From Mycobacteroides sp. LB1 (GTDB taxonomy: Bacteria; Actinomycetota; Actinomycetes; Mycobacteriales; Mycobacteriaceae): DNA of 64,000 bases. How positions within the stretch are numbered: the stretch's first letter is position 1; every line of letters begins with the position of its first letter. The position numbers and the translations under genes are program-made. The stretch lies in NCBI RefSeq assembly GCF_013449725.1, contig NZ_JACCFF010000001.1, forward strand, positions 2,108,001 to 2,172,000. Reading direction: 5' to 3'. A model generated the notes under the pieces. The model was not told the origin of the DNA. It ran no database searches and saw only the letters and a list, made by a program, of their open reading frames with translations. Shown piece by piece: positions 7,970 through 16,938 of the stretch.

Positions 7970-9277
7970 GTGTCTACATCCCGCGTATCGCGCAGCGGTA
8001 CCCGTCGCCGCCGTGTGTCGTTAAGAACCCGGCGCGCTTTGGTGCTGAGCCATCGTTGGGTGGGTCTTATCTGCGGGCTCCTGGTGGTGATCGTCAGCAC
8101 CAGCGGTGCCCTCCTCGTGTACCAGCCGGAGCTGGTTCGCATATTGCACCCCGAGATGTTCCACACCACACCCACCGCGGAACCGGCTGGGTTCGCGCAG
8201 GCGATCGCCGAAGTACAGTCCCGCTTTCCCGAAATCCAGATTGCGAGTGCTTCTCTCAAAGACGGCGTGTACCTGCTGAGCGCCTCGTCCGGCACGCACG
8301 ACACCTTCTTCGTCGATGCGGGGACCGGCCTTTTCAACGGGAGAGTTGATCTCGGCGCCGGCATGCTGGGGTTCCTGGTGAACATGCACGATTGCGGGTT
8401 CACCTGTGATGACTACAGCGGTTACTTGCCATTCCTGGACCAGCCGACCCCGCTGGCGCATCTGAGCGCGTTCTCGGGATTGTCCTGGGGATCGGCGCTG
8501 CTGGCATTCGCAGCTCTCATCCTGCTACTGCTGGTGATTCCCGCGCCATTCATCTGGTGGAAGGCGATCCGCAAGCTGCGCAACGCTTTGCGTGTCCGGT
8601 GGGCCTTCGGGCGGTTCGCCCGTGATTTCGATCTCCATGCCCTCATCGGCATCACCGCGACCGTACCGCTGCTGCTTTGGGGGCTGACCGGGCTGCAGTT
8701 CGAGATCCCAGGACTCACCAACCTCTGGTACTCGATGACCGGTGGCCGGGCCTACGAGCCCGTCTTGAATGCCCCCGAAGGGGGGCACGGTGATCAGGAG
8801 GTCAGTGTGGAGCGGGCAGCGGCCGCCGCCGCAAGCAACTTCCCCGGGGCCGAGGTGACCTGGATAGGCATGCCGGACGACGATAATCCGTTCTACACCG
8901 TCGACCTGCTCGACCGTGACGGACCAGACCTACGGGCACACAGCCCCAATTACCATGGGAACCGTTCGGTGAGCGTAGACGCCCACGATGCCGGACACGT
9001 GCAGGTCCTTCGCGGAAAGCCTCCGACTGCGTCCAATACCCTCGCTGACGAATGGGCCGGGCCTGCTGCCCATTTCGGCCTTGCAGTCAACGGCTACTGG
9101 CGCGCATTTTGGTTCATCCTAGGAATGGCTCCACTGCTGCTTGCCCTCACCGGCTTCAGCACCTGGCACTGGCGGCGCCGAGCCCGGCTACGTGCCCGTG
9201 TCAGGGCGATGCAGATTCCCGGCGCGGACGAGCGAGAACCCTTGTCGGCCACCAGAACCACGTCCCCAGAAGCCTGA
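7970..9277 (+). CDS. PepSY-associated membrane protein
   Basis: 435 residues from GTG 7970, chosen because GGAGGAG sits 5 bases upstream; an earlier GTG at 7949 has no such site. The architecture is that of PepSY-TM (PiuB-like) proteins: an N-terminal helix after SHRWVGLICGLLVVIVSTSGALLVYQ-type sequence (first half quoted family-like), a periplasmic PepSY-like region, a central helix pair LLAFAALILLLLVIPAPFIWW and LIGITATVPLLLWGLTG, and a C-terminal helix FWFILGMAPLLLALTGFSTW. Such proteins are often linked to iron or copper redox steps; function here is inferred only. Its 3' end overlaps the convergent MmpL gene by 77 bases. Confidence 0.75.
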   Translation: MSTSRVSRSGTRRRRVSLRTRRALVLSHRWVGLICGLLVVIVSTSGALLVYQPELVRILHPEMFHTTPTAEPAGFAQAIAEVQSRFPEIQIASASLKDGVYLLSASSGTHDTFFVDAGTGLFNGRVDLGAGMLGFLVNMHDCGFTCDDYSGYLPFLDQPTPLAHLSAFSGLSWGSALLAFAALILLLLVIPAPFIWWKAIRKLRNALRVRWAFGRFARDFDLHALIGITATVPLLLWGLTGLQFEIPGLTNLWYSMTGGRAYEPVLNAPEGGHGDQEVSVERAAAAAASNFPGAEVTWIGMPDDDNPFYTVDLLDRDGPDLRAHSPNYHGNRSVSVDAHDAGHVQVLRGKPPTASNTLADEWAGPAAHFGLAVNGYWRAFWFILGMAPLLLALTGFSTWHWRRRARLRARVRAMQIPGADEREPLSATRTTSPEA

Positions 9278-12023
9278 CGAGCGACGGCACGATGAACGAG
9301 CGCACGATCAGCGTGTCGAGCAACAGGCCGATGCACACCGTGGTGCCCACCTGGCCGATGGTTCGCAGATCGCTCGACAGCATGGCTAACATGGTGAAGG
9401 CGAAAACCAAACCCGCGGAGGTCACCACGCCACCGGTGCTTCCCAGCGCCCGAATCAGCCCCGTGTTCAACCCGGCGTGCGTCTCCTCCTTGAGGCGAGC
9501 GATCAACAGCAGGTTGTAGTCCGAGCCGACCGCTACCAGGATGATGAACGTCAGGGGCAGGATCAGCCAGTGCAGCGGCAGACCGACGATGTGCTGCCAG
9601 ATGAGCACCGAAAGGCCGAACGCCCCCGCGAACGAGAAGGCCACCGTGCCGATAATGACGAAGGGGGCCACCAGACTTCGCGTGATGACCATCATGATCA
9701 AGAAGATCAATGTGAAGGCTGCAATCGCGGCGATGAGCAGATCGGACGCCGAGTATTGCTTGATGTCCTTGTTGTTCGACCCGGCGCCACCGATGTAGAC
9801 CTTGGAGCCTGCTAGCGAGGTCTCCTTCAATGCCGTCGTGACGGCATCGGGGAAATCGTCGACGTGCTCAATGCCTTCCGGGCCCATGGCATTTCCCGTG
9901 TGGGTGACGATGAACCGGGCAGCCTTGCCATCCGGCGACATCATCAGCGTCATACCGGTTTTGATGTCCTCGTTGTCGAAGGCCTCGTGTGGAATATAGA
10001 AGAAGTCGTCACTGCGGGATTTGTCGAAGTCATTACCCACGTTGATCATGTCGTCGAAGGTCTGGTCCGTGGCGGTGGCCTGCAGATTCGTCTGCCCGTA
10101 CGTATTGACGATGAGGGCCTGCAAGGCCTCCTGGTCGTTGGCCGTGAGCGTCAGTAGCGACACCATCTGAGGCAACAGTTTGTCGACGGCTTCGAGGGAG
10201 CCCACCGCATCCTTGATGTCGGCCGCCAGTTTGTCGATGCTATCGAGCATGTCGAACAACGATCTAAAGGACAAGCACACGGGGATATCGAAACAGTGTG
10301 GCTCCCAATAGAAATAGTTGCGCAGTGGACGCATGAAGTCGTCGAGGTTCGAGACCTTCTCGTTCATGTCTTGGGTGACCTGCTGCATGTCTTCCATCGT
10401 CACGACGGTGTTGTGCATTTCGTCCGCCAGTTTTTGCGTCAGGTCGACGGTTTGTCGCAGCACCGCGACGGAATGCGCCATGATCTGGGCTTGTTTATCG
10501 GTATTGGCGTTCTGCGCCTTGGTGAACGGGAGCTGTTGCCCGTTCCCACTTCCCTGCGTTGTGAACAGGTAAGGCAGAGAGGCATGTTCGAGTGCGCGCC
10601 CCATGGGCCGAGTGATGCTCTGCACCATCGCGACACCGGGAAGCCGGACAAGGCCTTTCGCGACCCGGTCCAGGGAGATGAAATCGGCCGAGTTGCGCAT
10701 ATCGTGATCCGACTCAACCATGAGCATCTCGGTGAACAGCTTGCTCGGCGGGAAGTGCCGGTCTGCGGCCGCAAAACCTTCCTTCGCCGGAGCGTCCGCC
10801 GGCTGGTAGGCGCGATCGTCATAGTTCACTTGGTAAGTCGGCACAAAAACCGCCCCGACCAGAACAGCCGCGGTGCTTGCCACCAGGATCGGCTTGGGCC
10901 AGCGCACCACGCTCGCCCCGATGCGCCGATACAGACGTGCCTTGGCCTTCTGCTTGGGGTCAAAGAGCCCGAATAGGCTGCCCAGGCTCAACATGGCCGG
11001 TCCGAGCGTCAGTGCTGCCGCGATGGTCAAGAGCATGCCGATGGCGACAGCCGGACCCATGGTGTGGAAGTAGTTGAGCCGGGCGAAACTTAGGCACAGA
11101 CCCGCCCCCGCGATCGTCAGGCCTGAGCCGATGATCACGTGGGAGACCCCACGGTAGGCCGCGTAGTACGCCTCCTCTCGACTCAACCCCGCGTTCCGCG
11201 CCTCGTGATAGCGCCCCAGCAAGAAGATGCCGTAGTCCGTCCCCGCACCAAGCGTCAGCGAAATGACGATGTTGACGGCGAACGAGGACAGCTCGATGTA
11301 CCCAAAGTGCCCGAGGGTGGCGACAACTCCCCTTGCAACCAGCATTTCGACCAGAACTCCGAACAACGGCACCAGCATCGTGGTGACGGAGCGGTACACC
11401 ATCAGCAACATGAAGATGATGAGGAAGATCGTGACGATCGTGATGTTGTTGAGGCTCGAGTTAGCGACGCTCAGCGTGTCCGAGGCGAGCGGAGCCGCGC
11501 CGCTGACGTAGACCTTGAGTCCGGCCGGTGGCGTGTCCTTGTCGATCAGGTCGCGCACCGCATCAACGGAGCGGTTGGCCTGCATCTGGCCGATATCACC
11601 CGCCAATCGCAACAAGACAAACGCGGACTTGCCATCGAGGCTCTGCGCCCCGGCCGCAGTGATGGGCTTCCCCCAGGTGTCCATCACGTATTGCACGTGT
11701 TCGGTGTCGTTCTTCAGCCTGCGCACCAGATCGTCGTAGTACTGGTGATCGGCATCGCCGAGGGGCCGGTCGGCTTCCAACACGAGCATGGTCAAGCTGG
11801 TGGACGTCGACTCTTGGAACTTCTCACCGATCTGCAGCATCGCCCGCTGCGACGGGGCATAGTGCGGAATCATCGGCCCCGCGAGCTCCGTGGCGACATC
11901 TTCCACGTGCGGCACAAACGTATTCGTCGTCACCGCGACAATGGCCCAGAACACGATGATGGGTACAGCCAGGATGCGGACCATCCGAGCGACGAACGGT
12001 CGCTTCACCCGGTGCTCGCTCAT
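9201..12023 (-). CDS. MmpL-family RND transporter
   Basis: 940 residues from ATG 12023, which overlaps the MmpS stop as ATGA. It has the MmpL layout: an N-terminal helix (RILAVPIIVFWAIVAVTTNTF), a first large periplasmic domain, a helix bundle with ISLTLGAGTDYGIFLLGRYHEARN, a second periplasmic domain with paired cysteines (HCFDIPVCLSF), and a second bundle with LVAVGSDYNLLLIARLKEE. The GxxTDY and GSDYN elements carry the RND proton-relay aspartate/tyrosine pairs. Known relatives export lipids, siderophores or drugs with their MmpS partner. The cargo cannot be told from sequence. Confidence 0.93.
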   Translation of the reverse strand: MSEHRVKRPFVARMVRILAVPIIVFWAIVAVTTNTFVPHVEDVATELAGPMIPHYAPSQRAMLQIGEKFQESTSTSLTMLVLEADRPLGDADHQYYDDLVRRLKNDTEHVQYVMDTWGKPITAAGAQSLDGKSAFVLLRLAGDIGQMQANRSVDAVRDLIDKDTPPAGLKVYVSGAAPLASDTLSVANSSLNNITIVTIFLIIFMLLMVYRSVTTMLVPLFGVLVEMLVARGVVATLGHFGYIELSSFAVNIVISLTLGAGTDYGIFLLGRYHEARNAGLSREEAYYAAYRGVSHVIIGSGLTIAGAGLCLSFARLNYFHTMGPAVAIGMLLTIAAALTLGPAMLSLGSLFGLFDPKQKAKARLYRRIGASVVRWPKPILVASTAAVLVGAVFVPTYQVNYDDRAYQPADAPAKEGFAAADRHFPPSKLFTEMLMVESDHDMRNSADFISLDRVAKGLVRLPGVAMVQSITRPMGRALEHASLPYLFTTQGSGNGQQLPFTKAQNANTDKQAQIMAHSVAVLRQTVDLTQKLADEMHNTVVTMEDMQQVTQDMNEKVSNLDDFMRPLRNYFYWEPHCFDIPVCLSFRSLFDMLDSIDKLAADIKDAVGSLEAVDKLLPQMVSLLTLTANDQEALQALIVNTYGQTNLQATATDQTFDDMINVGNDFDKSRSDDFFYIPHEAFDNEDIKTGMTLMMSPDGKAARFIVTHTGNAMGPEGIEHVDDFPDAVTTALKETSLAGSKVYIGGAGSNNKDIKQYSASDLLIAAIAAFTLIFLIMMVITRSLVAPFVIIGTVAFSFAGAFGLSVLIWQHIVGLPLHWLILPLTFIILVAVGSDYNLLLIARLKEETHAGLNTGLIRALGSTGGVVTSAGLVFAFTMLAMLSSDLRTIGQVGTTVCIGLLLDTLIVRSFIVPSLVRLLGTWFWWPTRVLARPRRESASP

Positions 12024-12463
12024 GCCGACTTCACCCTGCACATAACGTTCGCATCCTGATGATCATCCGACCGCTCGTCGCGGACAACGTCGTTCACTCG
12101 TATCCGGCAACCGATCTGGCCCCCGTGCACCTGTGCGGAGATGCTGCCCGACACCACGGTGAGAGTCGTCGTCTCCGTGTGAGACCACGGGAGCGCGGTC
12201 AGGTCAACCTGGTGTGGGTGACCGTCGATATCGACATAGCTCAACATCCCGCCGTTCCCGACCGAGCCGAATATCTCGTACGTGAGCGTCTTGGGCGTGA
12301 ACTCCGGCGGTGCCTGCGGTGGGTTGACGGTGATCACGGGTCCAGGAGCGGACAGCTGGTGAACCTTCAACATCGAGCCCCCCGCCACACCGAGCGCGAT
12401 GACGGCGACCAAGGGCATCCAGGCTCGTGCCAGGGCCGTCCTGCCAACCGAACGTGGGCTCAC
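12020..12463 (-). CDS. MmpS-family accessory protein
   Basis: 147 residues from GTG 12463 with AAAGGTGG upstream; longer in-frame starts lack a ribosome-binding site. One N-terminal membrane helix (ARAWMPLVAVIALGVAGG) is followed by the MmpS periplasmic beta domain: TLTYEIFGSVGNGGMLSYVDIDG, LPWSHTETT, GGQIGCRIRVNDVVRDE. It is translationally coupled to the MmpL gene by an ATGA overlap and is expected to be its periplasmic partner. Confidence 0.9.
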   Translation of the reverse strand: MSPRSVGRTALARAWMPLVAVIALGVAGGSMLKVHQLSAPGPVITVNPPQAPPEFTPKTLTYEIFGSVGNGGMLSYVDIDGHPHQVDLTALPWSHTETTTLTVVSGSISAQVHGGQIGCRIRVNDVVRDERSDDHQDANVMCRVKSA

Positions 12464-12495
12464 CCGACCACCTTTCCGCACCTCACATCCCGCAC

Positions 12496-12514
12496 ATGTC
12501 AATGAAACTGACAT
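12496..12514. promoter_or_regulatory. Inverted repeat upstream of mmpS/mmpL
   Basis: ATGTCA-N7-TGACAT lies 33 bases upstream of the MmpS start, where a repressor of an mmpS/mmpL operon would bind. No dedicated regulator gene is adjacent, so the protein partner is unknown. Short arms mean chance is possible. Confidence 0.35.
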
Positions 12515-12596
12515 TCGTACGGTCGGAAATGCTATCAGCACAACCTGGGAATGCGCGGACCAACATTTACCGCATCCAGAGTCCGTCAGATGGGCC

Positions 12597-13043
12597 TCAT
12601 GACGCGCTCGGCAGACGCCCCTTCAGCCTTCTCATCCTGAGTACCTGCGCCGTGATGTTGATGGACGAGATCATCGGGATCACCCCGAGAAACGTTCGCT
12701 CGGAGGGGGTGGCGCCGTGTAGTTGTTCGAGACTGCCGAGCACGTAGAAGCAGCCGAGGCTGAAGATGGTGGCCGGGATGGAGAACGCCCACAACGACCC
12801 CCGATCGGCAATTGCCTGCCGCGCAAAGTGGAGCTCGTCCGCCGACATCTGCTCGCGTTTGCGCACCTTTTTCAGGATGAATGGGTAACCACCCACCCTG
12901 TCCGCCAGCGGTGACGACGCTTGGGTCCGCAGGCGCGTGGTGTACACGAACATGCACGTGGCGAAGGCCAGCAGGGCCACGAAGGCGAAAACCGCCAGGT
13001 ACCCGAAGAGGTGCCAGTTATGCCCCAAGAAGTTCCAGTTCAT
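12597..13043 (-). CDS. Small membrane protein, unknown function
   Basis: 148 residues from ATG 13043, chosen for the AAAGGGA site. An N-terminal helix (HLFGYLAVFAFVALLAFATCMFVY) precedes a charged loop (VRKREQMSADELHFARQAIADRG) and two more hydrophobic segments (LWAFSIPATIFSLGCFYVLG and TFLGVIPMISSINITAQVL). It ends RMRRLKGR. No family is recognised. It lies upstream of mmpS on the same strand with a 133-base gap, and its start region faces the divergent cyclase gene. Confidence 0.65.
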   Translation of the reverse strand: MNWNFLGHNWHLFGYLAVFAFVALLAFATCMFVYTTRLRTQASSPLADRVGGYPFILKKVRKREQMSADELHFARQAIADRGSLWAFSIPATIFSLGCFYVLGSLEQLHGATPSERTFLGVIPMISSINITAQVLRMRRLKGRLPSAS

Positions 13044-13175
13044 CGCGCCGTCCCTTTGCCTCACTGTCGAGCAATCTCCCTGGAGATACTCGGGGTTTCC
13101 CGGGATCAAGTCAAGGTTCCTGACACTGCCAGAGCACATCTGGTTAGCCGGTCCCGCTTGTGCTGTACTAGCGAG

Positions 13176-14177
13176 ATGGTCGAGTCTGGCGGGCTCAACG
13201 AGGTGGTCGACGCGACGATCGAACAGTCCTTACTCGGAGGACCGCGCCGGTACACCCGCGCGCAAGTGGCTGAGCTGTCCGGGGTCTCTGTGGAACGCGC
13301 CCGGAAACTCTGGGTGGCGCTGGGCTTTACGGCGGCCGCGAACGATGACGAGGTTGCCTTCACCGACGCCGACATCGCCGCGGTGCGCACCTTCGCGTCG
13401 CTGGGTCCGGTGACGGAGGCGGACGAAAAAAGCCAGATCGCCGCCGCCCGTACTCTCGGTCAGGCCATGGCGCGATTGGCCGAATGGCAGGCGGATTTGA
13501 TCACTCGTGAGATCGAAAGCCGTATCACGGCCGGGGGTGGCGACTCCACGCCCGAGCTCAACGTCAACGCCGTCGCGCGAACCATCGACACGCTTACGGA
13601 GTTGCAGGAGTATGCGTGGCAGCGACATTTGGCGGCATCTCTCGTTCGTTCCATTGAATCCGGTAGCACCACAAGGCAATTACTCGTCGGATTTGCCGAT
13701 ATGGTCGGCTACACACGCCTGTCCCGCCACCTCGAATCCACTGAGCTGACCAACCTTCTGGAGGCGTTCGAGACTGCCCTCACCGAAGCCATCACCACGC
13801 ACGGCGGCTGGGTGATCAAGAACGTCGGCGACGAGGTCATGTTCGCCGCCGCGAGTGTGGACGAGGGCGCACGTATCGCCTTGTCTATGAATACCGCGAT
13901 TGCTAAAGCGGCACAAACGATTCCGGACATGCCTCAAATCCGCGTAGGTCTGGCATATGGGGAGGTCTTGACCCGCTTCGGCGACCTCTACGGAACCGTG
14001 GTCAACGTCGCCGCGCGACTGACCGGCGTCGCTCGCCCAGGCACGGTACTTCTCGACGACGGCGCCGCCGCCGCATTGACCAGCCACCGCGAGTTCACTC
14101 TCCGCCACCTGCGCGGAGTGCGGGTCAAGGGGTTCTCGCGGCTGGGTTCGCACGTATTGCGACCGCCAAAGCACTGA
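13176..14177 (+). CDS. Class III adenylate cyclase with N-terminal regulatory domain
   Basis: 333 residues from ATG 13176. The N-terminal ~150 residues (YTRAQVAELSGVSVERARKLW, then TDADIAAVRTFASLG) are helical and resemble the autoinhibitory domain of pH-sensing mycobacterial cyclases such as Rv1264. The catalytic domain follows: GFADMVGYTRLSRHLES with the first metal aspartate, VIKNVGDEVMFA with the second, and DLYGTVVNVAARLT with the transition-state Asn and Arg. It makes cAMP from ATP; a cytoplasmic soluble enzyme. No membrane helix is seen. An upstream open frame is not used because no start or ribosome site supports it. Confidence 0.85.
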   Translation: MVESGGLNEVVDATIEQSLLGGPRRYTRAQVAELSGVSVERARKLWVALGFTAAANDDEVAFTDADIAAVRTFASLGPVTEADEKSQIAAARTLGQAMARLAEWQADLITREIESRITAGGGDSTPELNVNAVARTIDTLTELQEYAWQRHLAASLVRSIESGSTTRQLLVGFADMVGYTRLSRHLESTELTNLLEAFETALTEAITTHGGWVIKNVGDEVMFAAASVDEGARIALSMNTAIAKAAQTIPDMPQIRVGLAYGEVLTRFGDLYGTVVNVAARLTGVARPGTVLLDDGAAAALTSHREFTLRHLRGVRVKGFSRLGSHVLRPPKH

Positions 14178-14668
14178 CAGGTACGAGCACGCGCCGAAGT
14201 GCGGCTGGAAAGTCCTAGCCCCTAACGCATTCGTGGATTCAAATTTGAGTAACGGCGGATGCAGAATTTCGGAGCGGGAATTTGTACGCCAGGTTCATTT
14301 CGCACGCCTTTTGTGAACCTCTAAATTCATCCCGCTTGTCACAAATTTGAGCGATTTATTCGCTGCACATACGTGCCCGCATACACGACAAGAAGCGCGT
14401 ATTGAATACGTTTCCGTTACGGTTCCGTCTCACCGGGACGAGCGCCCAGCACTACCGAGATGCGCCCTCTGACATGCCTGTTAGCATAACCAGTGCTTAA
14501 CATCTGATCACCGCCGTGCGCCTATTAGATCACGGGAGTAGTTCATTTTTCGCATCAACTTCATAACCAACCTGAACGTCAGCTGGACGCCATTTTAGGA
14601 GCGTTATAAAGTTCAGTCAGAGAATTTCATCAGCGTGATTTACACGCATAAGCTAGGGAGTCGGGTCG
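14178..14668. other. AT-rich intergenic region with a 10-bp direct repeat
   Basis: No gene is supported in these 491 bases. The stretch is visibly richer in A/T than its surroundings. CAAATTTGAG occurs at 14240-14249 and 14342-14351, exactly 102 bases apart. It may hold the promoter of the secreted protein gene and could be bound by Lsr2; nothing more specific is seen. Confidence 0.5.
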
Positions 14669-15118
14669 GTGGCGGTCATCTCTGATCGATTGGCTATTCA
14701 GGTAATTGCCAGCGCTGGTTTATGCGCGGCCGTCGTAGCATTGGCGCCCGCCGCAGTCGCAGACTCATTCGCCGGTGCGCACTACGCCGTCGAAGACGGT
14801 ACCGGCGGCTCCGGTAAGGGTGCGCTGATCGGCGCTCCCGCCGCCGGAGTGGCACCCGTAGCCGGCGTGCCGATTCTGCCGGGACCTGTCGCGGCACCCG
14901 CCGCTCCCATTGTTCCGGCCGCTCCCATTGTTCCCGCAGCACCCGTCGTGCCGGCAGCACCTGTAGTTCCGGCGGCACCCGTAGTACCTGCCGCAGCACC
15001 CCTGGATGGGGCGGTGGCCGCAGGGCCTGTGCTTGCCGGTAAGGGCGCGCCCGTCGGTTCTACGGTTCCGGGTGCTCCGGTACCGGGTGTCCCGACTCCG
15101 GCCGGCCCGCAAGGCTAA
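14669..15118 (+). CDS. Secreted Pro/Ala/Val-rich repeat protein
   Basis: 149 residues from GTG 14669 behind a GGGAG site. An N-terminal signal peptide ends ALAPAAVADS, with cleavage likely after AVA. The mature chain holds five consecutive copies of a six-residue Pro-Ala-Ala-Pro-(Ile/Val)-Val-type repeat near residues 77-107, flanked by Gly/Pro-rich segments. No enzyme motif is present. Low-complexity secreted proteins of this kind in mycobacteria are presumed to be surface or cell-wall associated. It is followed by a perfect stem-loop. Confidence 0.75.
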   Translation: MAVISDRLAIQVIASAGLCAAVVALAPAAVADSFAGAHYAVEDGTGGSGKGALIGAPAAGVAPVAGVPILPGPVAAPAAPIVPAAPIVPAAPVVPAAPVVPAAPVVPAAAPLDGAVAAGPVLAGKGAPVGSTVPGAPVPGVPTPAGPQG

Positions 15119-15141
15119 TCGTCGCCGAATCCGATTCTTCG

Positions 15142-15178
15142 ATGATGCCGAGGCTGCCGACAGCAGCCTCGGCATCAT
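15142..15178 (+). terminator. Perfect 16-bp stem-loop
   Basis: ATGATGCCGAGGCTGC (15142-15157) pairs exactly with 15163-15178 around a 5-base loop. It lies 24 bases after the stop of the secreted repeat protein and 110 bases before the end of the convergent transpeptidase gene, so it can stop transcription from both sides. There is no T-tract. Confidence 0.75.
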
Positions 15179-15287
15179 TGCTACTCGGCCTTTCCGCGGC
15201 TCCATCACGCGACTGCACATAAGGCCCTAAGGCATCCCCTACGTTCCAAACATTCTGCGCTACTACGGATTTCAAACGAATATGCTA

Positions 15288-16103
15288 CTACTCCTGCACG
15301 ACCACCGGATCGCCGACATTGACGTTGTTGAAGTACCACTCGGCGGCCGCCGGAGTCAGGCTGATGCAGCCGTGGCTGACATTCTCGTAGCCCATCGCCG
15401 GCACGGCCCAGGGAGCCGAGTGCACGAAAAGGCCGCGGCTGGTGAAGCGGACGGCGTTCTCCACGTCGATCTTGTAGCCGTCGGCAGCGGTGACGGGAAT
15501 GCCGACGCTACTGGAATCCATCAGCACTGAACGCTCCTTCCCCAGAACCGAGTAGGTGCCGACAGGGGTCGGATACTCCGGCCGCCCCATAGAGGCCGGA
15601 AAGACACCCTCCTCGCCCATACGAGGAAGATGGTGCGGCGCAGGTAATCCCGTCGTTCCCTCGGATGGTCGCCTCCACACTCCCTCGTAGGACACGGTGA
15701 AAGTGTGCCGCGAGATGCTCGCGATACCGATGAGGGCCGGGCCCGTCGAGATCTCCGCGGGCTTGCCACCCACCATCAGTCTCACCGTGCTGTGCGACGG
15801 CCAGAACCGGTCTGGAATCCATTGCACGGCATTGTTGTCGAGCCATTCGTACGTGCCCGTCATGGCCGGCGTGGATGTGATCCCCAGGGCGCGCTCGGCG
15901 GCCTGGCGGTTGGCGATGGGTCCGTTGAATGTCACCACCACCGGATGCGCGATACCCACCGGCTTGCCCGGTGCGGGCGCAATCGACCTGACATCCAGAT
16001 CGAGCGGCAGGCTGACAGCCGTAGTGTCGATGCCGGTAGTACGCCCTGCCAGCGTCACGGCGACCACGGACACCGCGACAACCATGTGAAGAACTGCCCT
16101 CAT
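15288..16103 (-). CDS. L,D-transpeptidase (YkuD domain)
   Basis: 271 residues. An N-terminal export signal (VLHMVVAVSVVAVTLAGR) precedes an Ig-like domain (IAHPVVVTFNGPIANRQAAERAL, TYEWLDNNAVQWIPDRFWP). The catalytic YkuD domain ends with FVHSAPWAVPAMGYENVSHG followed by CISL: the conserved His and the SHGC nucleophile cysteine are present. Such enzymes make 3-3 peptidoglycan cross-links in the periplasm. The domain order matches mycobacterial Ldt proteins of the short type, lacking a long C-terminal tail. Confidence 0.9.
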   Translation of the reverse strand: MRAVLHMVVAVSVVAVTLAGRTTGIDTTAVSLPLDLDVRSIAPAPGKPVGIAHPVVVTFNGPIANRQAAERALGITSTPAMTGTYEWLDNNAVQWIPDRFWPSHSTVRLMVGGKPAEISTGPALIGIASISRHTFTVSYEGVWRRPSEGTTGLPAPHHLPRMGEEGVFPASMGRPEYPTPVGTYSVLGKERSVLMDSSSVGIPVTAADGYKIDVENAVRFTSRGLFVHSAPWAVPAMGYENVSHGCISLTPAAAEWYFNNVNVGDPVVVQE

Positions 16104-16248
16104 CGACCCGACCCCTCTGGGATGACCACTTCGTCATGAATGATGTGATCGTAAGGACGCATCAACACCCGAAGTAGCGGGCGCGCTTGCCGTTTCGGTC
16201 ACGCATTCCCCACGGTTTGGTAACAAAAAAGTCAGCGAATCGGGCCCG

Positions 16249-16860
16249 CTAACTGGTCTCGGGCTCACCCAAAATTGTCGTACTTCCGGCGGCGCTTCCG
16301 GGCGAGATGAGAGCCGTCAGCAGCGGCACCGTCAGCGCAACAATCTCGTCGTCGCTGGCGGCCGCCAGATCGGGCAGACGCAGGAGATAGCGCTGACTGG
16401 CGATCCCCATCAACATGGCGCTCAACAGCGCCGCTCGCAGCCGCGCGTCAGGCTCGTCAATGGTGGCCGCCACCGAACTCACCGCATGGTCGGTGACCTG
16501 TTCGCGCAACAGTTCCAACGCATCCTCGCTGGTCATGCTGTTGCGGAGCAGAACCGCCATCGGGCCGTTCGGCTCTGCGGCCCATCCCGAAAGCAGCCCT
16601 CGGAGGTAGTTCTCAGCCGTTTCCGCCGGGTCCGTCACCGTCAGCTCCGCCACCGGGATCGTCCAGTGGACGGCCTCGCGGAAGAGGTTGCTCTTGGTCC
16701 CGAAGTACTGGATGACCGACGACTTGTCTACGTCGGCCGCGGCCGCGATACCCCTAATGGTGGCCTTCTCGTACCCGACCTCGGCGAACACCCGCCGGGC
16801 GGCCGACAGGATTCGTTGTCGCGTCCGCTGTCCCTTGCGTTCGGGTGCTGGTGAAGGCAT
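16249..16860 (-). CDS. TetR-family transcriptional regulator
   Basis: 203 residues. Helix-turn-helix region RQRILSAARRVFAEVGYEKATIRGIAAAADVDKSSVIQYFGTKSN-type sequence (residues 14-57) is textbook TetR; the C-terminal domain (GSAAG tail) resembles the TetR_C_33-like group. It is divergent from the methyltransferase gene, 78 bases away. No clear long palindrome was found in that gap. Confidence 0.85.
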   Translation of the reverse strand: MPSPAPERKGQRTRQRILSAARRVFAEVGYEKATIRGIAAAADVDKSSVIQYFGTKSNLFREAVHWTIPVAELTVTDPAETAENYLRGLLSGWAAEPNGPMAVLLRNSMTSEDALELLREQVTDHAVSSVAATIDEPDARLRAALLSAMLMGIASQRYLLRLPDLAAASDDEIVALTVPLLTALISPGSAAGSTTILGEPETS

Positions 16861-16938
16861 GTGGACATCCTCGCAGGAATAAAAGTAGACAAGCGTTGAG
16901 TTATTGTGTCAATAGTACCGACGAGAAGGGACGAACAG

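Noticed and set aside
11139..12059. 306-codon plus-strand open frame
   Set aside because: Shadow of the MmpL gene; low-complexity Arg/His composition.
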